From Acanthaster planci (taxonomy: Eukaryota; Echinodermata; Asteroidea; Valvatida; Acanthasteridae): a stretch of DNA of 64,000 bases. Positions within the stretch are counted from its first letter, which is position 1; the number at the start of each line of letters is the position of its first letter. This document shows, piece after piece, positions 53,801-64,000 of this stretch. The notes under the pieces are model-generated. The model was not told where the DNA came from. It saw only the letters and a list, made by a program, of their open reading frames with translations, and searched no databases. Location of the stretch: contig NW_019091587.1 of assembly GCF_001949145.1 (NCBI RefSeq), positions 297,168 through 361,167 on the forward strand, read 5' to 3'. A program made the translations under genes and the position numbers.

Positions 53801-56480
53801 CATCCCCTTTGAGGGTCCGAGCCTCTTCTCCCCGAGGACCGATTAGTCCGAATAACTACCCGCCGAATCCGGTAGATCTCGCCTAATTAAACACCGTAAT
53901 GACTTCTCCGGGAGTTCGCGTCTTGCGAGCATTCACTCCGTCACCCTACCCCAGAAATCTCTTTCTCGGTGGGGATCAAGAGCTATTCTATTTTTACCAA
54001 ATCACTGCTCAGTTGAAGCAATCAATTACCCGTGTGCCAGGAGACACGCAACTACGTGTGCCGGATTCAGGGTTAGAATATTCAGTAGGACTGTGCCCAA
54101 TCAATGCCTACACAAAAAGTTGGCACCTACGAAAAGTTTGAAGGCTGACGAAAAACACAGCGTGCCAAAAATGCATATACGCCTTTGCAAACATAACGAA
54201 AGTTTTAACAACTATTTGCGTCCTTTTAAGTTGATTTTCCTACTGTGGGGAACTTAAAACGAGACTCTGTGTAACTTCGTGGGGCTTCAGCCCTATAACC
54301 AGCTCTATGATGGTACTCGACGGTACCTGAATCAGAATGGGACCTACTGAGTATTGGCATCTATGGCCCCCAAACCGGTGCCACTATGGACTGCGGAACA
54401 CTTCTTTATTCCTAAAGACCAAGGAGTTATCAGTGGGTTGGTATAGCTAAAGTGGTTTAAGTTCGTCCACAGTGCGACATGGACATGCCTTTTGAATGTC
54501 CATGGGTTAGTATCGCATTAGCCGCGTGGTGTCCCGCCGAATAATCTTTACGTTCCGTATCTTGGCACCAATGAAGTACCACTGGAATTCTGAACCCCAA
54601 ATACATCATTGAGAGCAAAGGGGGACCAGCCAATAGACTTATTAACGTAAAAGCCATCTTTGCTCGTGTTCCCTGGATCTATCTTATCCATCGTAACTTG
54701 CTAAATAGAGTTATGCCAGACTATTTTGGATATCAAGTCTCCCTTTAAATCGGAGGCTTAAATTAGGCACATGTACCATTAAGCACAGACTTTGAATTAT
54801 TCATTAGAGTTAGGTGGCATTACTTTTTGATAAACTTTTATGACTTGTAAACTTTGATTTTTTTCTTGTTGTTAAAATTTTAATTAAGTTAAATTCCGAA
54901 ACCACATGGGGACCGAGGTAGGCCTGTAAACCTACTACAAGTTGGGTCGTAGACTTCTGTATAGTCTGCAGTGAGTTTGTCTGAAGTCTGCAACGGTCCT
55001 CCATCAGCGGCCGCTTTCAACCAAAAAATAGTTGCAAAGAGCGTTTTTGAGCATTCAAGGTCATCGCACATGCGTCCTTTGTCTCTGTATTCGTCTCAGT
55101 GAGAAGCATGGCAGCACATAAGCTGTAATCGACGTAACGTTCGTAGAGACGCCAACGAACAAACGCTTTGCATGAAACGGGATCCCACTACACAAACCCG
55201 GTTTTGCTCCTCCGCTATAATCGGATTTGTGGGATTCGACCCGGAGTAATTTTTGTGCGTACAATTCTTTTCTTTGCCTGACCATTTTGGCAAAGGGTCA
55301 TCTCCTGGGTGAATGCTACCACCTCCTTGCGGTCTGGTCTCTCCAAGCCCCCCCCCCCGCTTCCCACTCATCTCATTCTTTGGGCGGTCATTTATCTCTT
55401 TCTACTGTCTTCAAAATGACCGCGCGTCTATGTGGCTTATCCCACCTTTACTGGGGCATCTTTTGTGATGGCACCGAACACCAGTCACTGTCTGCGGACC
55501 TGGAGTAACAACAGCATGATACTGTAGAAAGTGAGCCTAATAAAAGAAAGTTGTCCTGAAGAACAGCATTGGGGTGCAGCTCAGTCTGAGGCCTACACAC
55601 CTACGTCCTGTCTATAACCTAAGGACACACATGCACACTAAGAATACCCCTCGAATTTTTGCTCTGTAAATATCGTGACGAAAACGAGAAATTTTGAGTT
55701 GAAAACGAAAAGGGATGAGGTATATGTTTTCTCGCGGGGGTGTCTTAATGTGTGCCATCACACACGGAAACCACGCGGAAACCACCATCGTATGGTAACA
55801 TATTTTGTAGCATCGCATGATATTACTGCAGTAAATGGCATTTGGGAACTTCCTCCTGTAAAATGTAAAAACTTACATTGGTCAGAGAGGGAAGGAGGAG
55901 GAGGCTAACCTCCCAACCCCGCCCACCTAAGGCTTGAGGCTAGTAAGACTGGGTCCGAATCTCCGAATTACTTGGCTATGGCGTGAATTACACACGACTC
56001 CATGGGAACTGTCTGTGTCCACTGTACCATAGGCTCTTGTGTAATTTCAGGCCACAGCCAACTAATTCGGACACGGCCTACCTCACTTATTATCAGTAAA
56101 ACGAAAGATTGTGCAGAGCCCTGACCACTACAAACGACTGTGGGGCGTCTCGTCTTGATTTTAGTAGTAAAACTGTATCTTCAACTAAGATCAATAGAGC
56201 TGGTCGGAATGCATTTTCCCCCTTTTTGTCCCCTTATAGGTCAAATACTCTGAAGGTCGGCTGGTCAGCGGCCCTGACTCCCATCCCACCCGCTGGATGA
56301 GATTTGTCGCCGCGGCGCACGACGACCACGAACAGAACCTTTCGGCTGTTCGTTCGCCAGAGGGGCGGGTGATGTTCCGAACTAATCGCAGCATCCTACG
56401 AGGGGAAGAACTCCTGGTCTGGTACACCAACGCATTTGCCGAGTACCTGGGAATGCCTTTAGCAGTCAACCACTACCGAG
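47827..56480 (+). CDS. PR-domain (PRDM) family protein, 5' part
   Basis: Two exons, 47827-48159 and 56240-56480, join in frame across an 8-kb intron (donor GAG|GTGAGT, acceptor TTATAG|GTC). They encode 191 residues before a clean donor, CGAG|GTAAGA. Residues 1-70 are low-complexity (VVVVAASAAAAATT). Residues about 73-185 form the PR/SET-like fold: EIPADVSFGPFDGEFRLG, then RWMRFVAAAHDDHEQNLSAV, VMFRTNRSILRGEELLVWY and EYLGMPLAV. The W-M-R-F-V, EQNL and EELLVWY signatures are classic PRDM. The FRLG start and the short PR domain are closest, by eye, to PRDM13, with PRDM12 and PRDM14 as alternatives. PRDM proteins are nuclear regulators that normally carry C2H2 zinc fingers after the PR domain. 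None are visible here, so the gene should continue past the window. The start codon is the first ATG in frame, with a weak context. Confidence 0.85.
48160..55948. other. Large PRDM intron
   Basis: No additional coding exon is required, because the two flanking exons join directly within the PR domain. Open frames such as 52607-52998 (minus) and 53479-53886 (plus) have no splice support or similarity. The intron contains homopolymer runs and GC-rich blocks, and its size is typical of developmental genes. Confidence 0.5.
55949..56080. mobile_element. Short inverted-repeat element, family GTGTCC...TTGGCTGTGG, copy 2
   Basis: Left end GGGTCCGAATCTCCGAATTA followed by CTTGGCTATGGC. The right end in reverse complement reads GGCCGTGTCCGAATTAGTTG then GCTGTGGCC. 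Pairing continues inward (GTGAATTACACACGA against TGAAATTACACAAGA), giving arms of about 50 bases. It ends only 160 bases before the second PRDM exon and is related to 24764-24872. Confidence 0.7.
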
Positions 56481-59400
56481 GTAAGAGACAGTTTAGTGAT
56501 CTTGGACCAGAGCCCTGTATTAAAAGAGCTATGAAATGAGTTTGATTATTACAAAGTGCACGACGCCATTTTGTTTCCACAACTGTACAAGTAGGTTGTG
56601 GAGAGCGAAGCTACACTTGGATCAGAAAATGGCTATGTAAGTTAGAGTCGAGTGAAATGACACAGGAATGCTGGAAGTTAAACGATTGGTCGTTTCGTGT
56701 GTAAGCACACATGCAGACTTGAAAAGACCAAGAGTTTGCAACGCGTTGACCAATCACTGTGCCAAACGCGCGTTGGGTCGACAGATTTCGCGCACTGTAA
56801 TTGGTCAATGCGTTGCAAACTCTTGGAGGGGCACTATTGTGAATCGCCCGTATTGCTATAGGAGAGACACTTTTTATGGAGGGTGCTTTACTTATATTTA
56901 AATTGAGAGATCGTGTGTTGAATCCAAATAACTCTCCAGGATGATAATTTGGAACATTGTATGATTTTAATTAATGATACGACGGAAGTTTCAAAGGTTC
57001 CAAGTAGAATAATTTGAGAGGTTGAAACAGACGTTTTCCAGTGGAGGTGGAAATCAATATTTCTCGATTACGAAACGGTGGCCAAACCCAACCTTTTGCA
57101 TTTGTAGCTACTAGTTTCCTCCTTGTAATTCCGGACTGGAGTTAAGCATTCACATTAATAACTTTTGTTGTTAAATGCAATTCATTGATATGTTTACCGG
57201 CCGACTAGCTCCGACATCTGGCCGGTCCAAAGTTCGTGCATTTGGCATTGGATATTATCGATTTCTGGTCAATAATTATGATGTCTTGGTGATTAATGTC
57301 CACGCCTTTTTCATGTGAGCCTCATTATAGAACCCCCGAAGAACCTGTAGAGTGTTATGTCCCTCCCAGATGAGTAAACAGTAGACAACAAACAGACGTG
57401 ACTGCTCGAAACCACCGCCACGTGCTCTGTTCGTTGTCCGCTGACTGACGTCGCGCCTCATCTGGTTTCCAAGGGTTTGTTTCGCGCCATTTGTGTCGCT
57501 CTATCATAAGCTCTGACACCAGTAACACCATCCGTCGATGATTTGGCTGACAACGTCCTAACTAAATTAACGGTATCTGCCGCGCTGGGTAAACAGACAG
57601 CCGTGAAAAAGTGATCAGAAACGCAGCCGCGTGGGGAATTTTCCTGTCTGCGTGACATTGATCATTTACATTTGCCGTGAGCAAACCGTTCCAACATGCG
57701 CTCGATACTGAAGATTGCATATTTTAATGCACATTTTACTGAAAGGACGTAATTACTATGCACTCACCGATTTGGCATGCTGGCTTTGGGTGTTTGATGG
57801 GGCGATTGATACATGCTTCGTGCAAGGGCGGATCTAGAATCATATTTTCAGTGGGACCAAACCTGATGTGCGTTTTTTGGGGGTGAGGCAAACATTTTGG
57901 TTTTTCATGCTATTTTCTCTGGACTCTCTGAACGGAGAGGCTGCATTTCAGGCCTTTTTAAACGCATTTGGAAGGAGGAAAATTGAAGTAGGCCAAAACA
58001 TCGCCTCTCTCTCATCATCATTGTTTTTAAAAGACAATAATTGTTGATAGTTTTAAACCCCTCCATCACGATTTGCCCTTGCTTTTGAGAGTCTTCGCCA
58101 TGGCATTGGCCAACTTTGAGCCGACCAACTTCAAAGATTCTATCGACACGTTTCCCTTTATTTCTGAAAGCTCACTCCTACTGGACAAAGATAGGCATAA
58201 AGTTACTTTGTGGATTCGTTAAAAAATAAAGTTAACTTGAAAGTTCTTGACAAAACGAAACTTTTTTTCGCGATTTCATCTGAGATGCTTTTGTTTGGAC
58301 TTAAAAGTAAATCGTTCATCCAGTGTCCAAGGAGAAAATTGTTGGACCTGGCTTTGTTCCTGTCAGCTCCGGGGGGGGTGGTTCATGAAGGAGAGCTAAC
58401 AACAACGATTTTGAGAACAAAAATATTAAAGTGTTGACGTCGTGTCACCGGAGCACGCAGCCACTCGTAGATTTAAGACAAACCTGACAAAAATGTCAAG
58501 ATTGCTAAAGTTTGGATCGTGGCACTGCTTGCAAATGGGCTGTGAGAGAAGCTACAGCAGCCCGGCCCGGACGAGTGTACATGAGATAATTTTGTAATGA
58601 TAGCTCAGCAACTTTGCCAACAAGAGCACAGCTTCGCTTTTGCTCCGGCTTGCAAGTCCGTGTTAGAAGCCGGCCCAAAGAGCTTCGTGACGTCGATGCT
58701 GCTGGTGCGGTCGTCAAAGTGGAGCAAATCTTGAGCACGTTTTTTGTTTTGTTTTGTTTTGTTTTGATTTTTGTTTGTTTTTTTTCATTGGGGGAAGTTA
58801 ATACGGCCTTACTCCCGCTACGGATTTAATGAAACGCACGGGAGTCATCATGCTTGTACCTACAAGGAAATTCGACGCATTCTCATGTCAGTTTCACAAA
58901 GTTAGCTGGAGGGATTCAGTTTGATAAATAAGAAAGAAGGAAGTCCCTTCAAACAATTATTTTTATGAAGTAACTGTCAACAAACCTTTGTTGTCATTTA
59001 TTTCAAAGTGTTTATTTACCTTTCTTGGGTGAATCACTACAATTAGTTCTCCTCGTTACAAGCAGCATTGTTTATGTCATGCAGTGACATGACAAAATAA
59101 ACATGTGCCTGAAAACAAACAATCAATCGCTCAAAAATACAACAATCTATTGGTTAATAGTCGTTCATAGTAGTACAAAGCTCAAAAAGTTCATTTCAGA
59201 GTGGGGTAGCTAATCATGTTTACTCTGAGAGCGATTATAGTCCTTACGTGAATACATGTATGTGTCTAAACGAGCTAATCCATTTCGTGGGACTCTATGG
59301 TGTCATCATGCATCTTTGCCCCAATTCCAACCGACAGAAGTCGGCCAATTACTTGGGCCCTCTGCCCTGGACGTATTATTGGGGCTGGAGTGTCAAACAT

Positions 59401-62215
59401 TCTGTTGCGGACACCGATTTTTTTTCTTTTTGAGCAAGTTAGACTGTTTAATGGGTGAGGTTTGGACAGCTTTCTTGTCACCGGTCTAACATCTCATTTT
59501 CTCGGCCGACTGGTCGGACCAGCTCGCCGGTTTTGTCGTCTCGAGTGCGGCATAAGGACCCCTTTTTTGCTGACTTCTCGCCCGTTCATTCTCCAGGGGC
59601 GCTGTTAACTTTTCTGTTCCTTTGGGATTCTCTTTCTTGGCTTTTTTCTCAAACTTTAATAACTACCTGAGTTCCACACGTTCCAATCTCCGTTGTCAAT
59701 GAGCCAGGTGGCATTGTCCAACCTTCTAGTCAGCAACAAAAGGGAAGAGGTCATTCAAGGAAAGAGAGATCAATAAAATTCTTTTTGGACTCAACCACCA
59801 CCGAATTACGGTATTAGCGAGGATTTAGAGGGCTTGGTTGCGCCTAAGAAGACTTGCAGAGCGACAGGAGAAAAAAAATCTACCATACGCCCTGGAGCGA
59901 TATTAGCCCTATACTGTCACGGTGTTACATGAAGAAAAAAAAACTCGCTTCAATTAGCCATTGCTTGAATTGCACACGTTGGACGGTAAGGGCAGTAATC
60001 GGATTTTCTACCATTCTACGAAGTATAAACTGAAGCCATAAGAAAGGAAAAATTCGTTGTGTTTAGCCATCTGAAATGTGACTATCTGTCAGTGAGTGAG
60101 GGCCCGAACATTGTCTGGATTTTTTTCTGGAGGAGCGTCAGCTCACAAGATGTTTGAGCGCTAGTTCAACGCGAAACAAGTTCTCAGGACTTCTTCGTTT
60201 GACGCTGAAGGGACGGTGTTGCTCTTTTGAGCTGGGCAGGAGTTCGACGGGGATTTTTTCTGTCACAGTGTCTACACGGTGGGTGTACTCTGGCAGTAAC
60301 AGTTTGAAACAACTTCCCCCGCGTTTTTCACGGTAGGCTGCTTTGACCTTTTTAGAATACCAGAATAATTTTGATCACTACGCCTATCTTTTACCACAAC
60401 AATTTTAGGATGTGTTTGATCGGGGCAGACGAATCTGCGAACAGGCTGGTTGCGATATCTCAGTATTCTGTGTAGATGGACAAAGAGAGAACAGGTACAC
60501 CGTTTTGCAACAGTAAGCCCGCCTTTGCCAAAATTGTGCAAACAATTCGAAGTAATTAGCAAACATGAATCTAATTGATGCTTGGGGTCGAAGGGTGCAT
60601 TTACATCCTAAATATGATGGGGGCAGCGAGTGGAAGCTGTGTCCAGAATTTCTGACCAAAATTAACGACTCCATATCTCTTTCAGCAACAGCTGGTTTTC
60701 GCGCCGCCATCCAAATTATTTGTTACAACGCAGGTGCAGCAAGCTTAGACACGGTTAGTTATTTTTCACTTTCTCCTCATGTGCGAGGTTGATAAGAAGG
60801 GTGAGCATTAGCCGAATGAACTTGCCACGTTAAATGTGGAGTTTGCCAAGGTTTTGGTCTCGATTCTTCGTCTACTGGTGTCGCAAACAATGCTCAGGCG
60901 GCCTTATCAAAGTGGTTACTTGATCCAACGACACCAAATTTTGTCTATAACGCTCGATTCAAAATTAAAAACCATGATGAAAATAAAGCTTAAATATTAT
61001 GAGACTTTTTTTAATGTAGTAAGAATCTTTCCTGCGACCAGGACTGATTTCACTCTTCATTTGGTTATTTGTCAACATTTCACAATGTATTGACTGTTTT
61101 CTCTGGACATTTTACATCTCTGGCACTTCCTTTGGACATCGTAATAATCGCGTGACGTGTTTTCGGTGCAATTTCATATGAAAATTACATCTTGTGAGTA
61201 AGTAGGTGACTGAGACCTTTTAAAGTAACAATAGTAATTTTAAAAGAACGACCAGTCCCCTAAGGCCTTATGGATTGAAACTGTATAAAAAGACAATTTG
61301 AAAAAGCCTGAGCATTTTGAAAACCCTGTTCGGCATTTGATTGAAAATTCAAGTGGTTAAGTCACGGTGGCAAGAGCTCTGAATTGAGGGACACTGCAGG
61401 CCCCACGCGCTCAACAAGTTGAGCAAATTTGACGCTTATCTGATCTGACGCGAAATCATTTTTACGCCCACGAAATGATGGGCTTTCTTTCACGCGTGCT
61501 TGCCGTGAACACCAGGCTTCCACTGCGCTCGTGGCGGCGACTTAAAATGGCCACAAGTTGACGGCAAATAGCGGATTACCGCCTATCGTCGTTGAACGGG
61601 GTGTAAATACGGGCTTTTTGTTCATGGAAGTTCACTGTAGGGTTTTCAACTTTTCCTCTCTTCTCTCTCCGCACAGCCCTGCCTAACCAAGGCTTTTGTC
61701 CCGATGGCCGTCATGACGTTTTTTCATTTCCAAATCCAAACTGGACGAAATACATTTCGTTATTTGGCTCATATCATCGTCAGTTTTTATTGCCTGCGTT
61801 ACGTATGGCAAACGACTAGGAGTTAATTTATATTTTCAAGGCAAGCTTTGCCTTTTTTATGAAATTGCCGACGACTGATGTTAAAGTCTGGCTTTTGATA
61901 CTCTGCTAATGCATGCAAAAATAATTTGCCATTTAATGAGTGTGTCTGTTACCACATGCAACAAGACCCGTGATATGTGTTGAAGGTAACCTTTCTTTAG
62001 ACGGTATATCATTCGAGTAACATGTAAAACGCTTTTTTTCTGTAGAAAACTTTTTTCCTCTGCCTCAAGGTTGTTTTCTGTTTTATTTTATGAGACATTC
62101 TGTACAACTGAACGCCAGACGAAGACAAGAGACCAGATCACTAATCCCCGTTAGAATTTTTCCTTACCCCCCCCCTCTCTCCGTCCTGGTCTAACTGCCA
62201 TTTGTCCCAGCCCAG
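56481..62215. other. Probable PRDM intron, no secure exon
   Basis: The frame leaves the second PRDM exon in phase 1, and no phase-1 exon with good borders is evident until 62216. A nice-looking candidate at 60411-60511 fails on phase. A T/G-rich run (TTTTGTTTTGTTTTG) lies at about 58740-58790. Confidence 0.4.
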
Positions 62216-62328
62216 CGATCGAAGACGAGATAATACGAACACCAGGTGTGAGGTTTCTCTGGGCCGTGTCTCACGGCGTCCAACAGTGGGAGCGACCCGC
62301 TACAAAATCCTTCGTGATCGATCACCAA
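62216..62328 (+). CDS. Candidate third PRDM exon
   Basis: It is preceded by a textbook acceptor: a C/T tract at 62167-62186, a CTAAC branch-point-like word at 62191, and CCCAG just before 62216. Joined to the second PRDM exon in phase 1, it reads AIEDEIIRTPGVRF... without a stop to a GTAAGC donor at 62329. An alternative donor at 62246 (CAG|GTGTGA) would leave a 30-base microexon that also preserves phase. The predicted peptide lies where a linker between PR domain and zinc fingers is expected and has no motif that I recognise. Confidence 0.35.
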
Positions 62329-64000
62329 GTAAGCTTGTGTTTGTTTCGGGAGTATCCACTGGTTTGATCAGACCTTGCAAAGAAGAAAAGGCCAAAATGA
62401 AAGAAGGGTTTGCACAGTTTGATTCAACTGTGCAGTTTTTGTTTTACGAAAACAAAATATGGAAAACCTTTCGGTGTGATGTATTTTTCACAAAGAGGGG
62501 GAATCGTCTCTTTTATTGTTTCTCGCTCCAATGCTGAGGTAGAATGAAGTCCGTCTTTCGCACATAAAGTGCTCCCAGCAGCGCAACGGTTCAACCGACT
62601 TATAAAAAAACCACAGGGCCGCTATGATACCCCCCCCTTATAATCCTCCTGTGATTAGAGAAAAGAGCTACGATGCGGAGTGGCGGGGGGGGGGCTCCCG
62701 ATGTTAACCGTGTTTGCAAACAACAGTGTTAAGGTTACGGCCACGCACGTTTTCCCGATTGGTTGGCCTCGAAATGCGAAGCTAGGTTTTGGAAACAGGA
62801 GCGGTTTTGGGAAGTTTGAGTTTTGTCTCCGCGACGGCTTGCAAACATCTCTGTAACTTTGCGCAGAAGTGGATGCCCGTACATACAATATGGCAAGACG
62901 ATTTCGGTGAAATTCTGGACTTTTTGCTGTTGTTTCTGTCGTTTTTCTGTCGTTTTTTGCTGTGTACCAGGGTTTTATTTCAGATTACAGCTAACGATGA
63001 AACAAAACGTTTGAAATGATTCCACAGGTCATTACATTGTTTGTGTTGTGACCATTTCATCTACCAAACCTCGGACATTTCTTACTCAGTGCAATTTACT
63101 TCACAACTGAATCCAGTTCACTCGGGAAAAGATGCTTTGTTGTTTAACCCAATTGTTAATAAGGTCGTACGTAAACCAGTGGTTTACGTTAGCAGTTATG
63201 TTTTACGTGAGGTATATACGCCTAGTAAAAGTAGTTTGATAACCATATTGTCATGATAATGACGGAGCTCATTAAATACCAGTATTGGAGGACACGTGTG
63301 TGTTGTTTTAATTAAAGGCACCGTCCAAGTTCTTAACTTGAGCCTATACTGGCCGGGCATAACCCTCTGGGCTACACTGTGATCGAAACCTTTACTCGTT
63401 GTAATCCACGCTCCTGCATAAAATTATATAAGACTCAAATTTGGCCTGAGCCCCAGCAAATTGGCTCTTCTGAGGACGCATACTGTCTAGCCTTGCTACA
63501 AACAAGCGGCGATATCTTCAGCGGCAGCTGGCGACACGAGCAACGACTATAAGAGGGATTTACCCGCACCGGATGTACGTGTTGAGTGAGTGCAACCAGC
63601 TCATCGCGACGTTTAAGTTTTACTGCCCGTACCCATGGACGGGTTTAGGGTCAATCTCCCCTGCGCATCCCTGCCCATTGGATTAGGCTGGAAGCTGGCA
63701 CTCTTATGATAAAAACCACCGTGCTATATACTTGAAAACCTTTCTGCTCTATTGCTATGATGAAATTGATCTGTTTCAGCTCCATTGTCAATGTGTGATC
63801 CAATTACATTGCCTTACATTTCACGATCTGTTGTTTCTGTCGGACTCATCCATCCTGCTTTTCTTTTTCTGATCACTCCACTTAGAAGCAATTGCCTGTT
63901 GAAATTGTTACTAGATACCTCTTGCAAGGCACCGTCATTTTGGGTGTAAATGCACGTTTGTACTATGTACATACAGAACAGCACGTAAAGCGAGAACAAG
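62329..64000. other. Right edge, no gene recognised
   Basis: No C2H2 zinc-finger pattern or other protein signature is seen on either strand up to the window edge. If the PRDM model is right, this is intron and the remaining exons lie beyond. Confidence 0.4.

Noticed and set aside
53479-53886. 135-codon plus-strand frame in the PRDM intron
   Set aside because: No similarity and no matching splice phase with the flanking PRDM exons.
60411-60511. Exon-like stretch with acceptor TTTTAG and donor ACA|GTAAGC, reading DVFDRGRRICEQAGCDIS
   Set aside because: Joined to the second PRDM exon (phase 1) it meets a TGA within four codons, and the open frame fits no known domain. No other partner exon is seen.

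Overview
This is animal nuclear DNA. Coding sequence is split into short exons (about 50-360 bases) with GT-AG borders, poly-A signals follow the genes, and the spaces between genes are AT-rich and full of repeats. Two genes are recognisable orthologues of human genes, but the copies are clearly diverged. The window is also rich in the words ACATGTACATGT and AGGCCTA. Together this suggests a marine invertebrate deuterostome, and my best guess is an echinoderm such as a sea star. The species assignment is inference, not proof.

Layout. 1-4.2 kb: no secure gene, only two weak open stretches. 4.27-8.55 kb (+): a complete five-exon MIX23 (CCDC58) gene, 146 residues, with a 19-bp minisatellite in its last intron. 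8.6-12.5 kb: MIX23 3' region, a probable promoter with a textbook E2F site and an NRF1-like site, an 84-bp hairpin insertion with 9-bp target duplications, and palindromic debris. 12.58-20.34 kb (+): a complete thirteen-coding-exon CHAF1B gene (p60 subunit of chromatin assembly factor 1), 683 residues, with SINE and foldback insertions in its introns. 23.16-26.61 kb (-): a complete six-exon gene for a 210-residue protein I do not recognise, rich in Tyr, Pro and Arg. It converges on CHAF1B. 26.6-47.1 kb: about 20 kb with no supported gene, holding a Penelope-like retroelement remnant, inverted repeats, a duplicated 150-bp repeat, a CpG-rich patch, GC-rich open blocks and a GACTCGAGTC-rich element. 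47.83-56.48 kb (+): the first two recognisable coding exons of a PR-domain (PRDM) gene, with the PR domain split across an 8-kb intron. A phase-compatible candidate third exon lies at 62.2 kb. Any zinc fingers must lie beyond the right edge.

The genes do not form one pathway. MIX23 is a mitochondrial intermembrane-space protein, CHAF1B deposits histones behind replication forks, and PRDM proteins are developmental transcription regulators. The gene-poor sequence around the PRDM start fits the regulatory surroundings of a developmental gene. The coding models of MIX23, CHAF1B and the unknown gene each keep an uninterrupted reading frame through every predicted splice junction, which is the strongest support available without transcripts.

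I found no clear new multi-gene system. The items most worth a second look are the uncharacterised six-exon gene, the three repeated PRRI motifs in the CHAF1B tail, and the set of small foldback elements.
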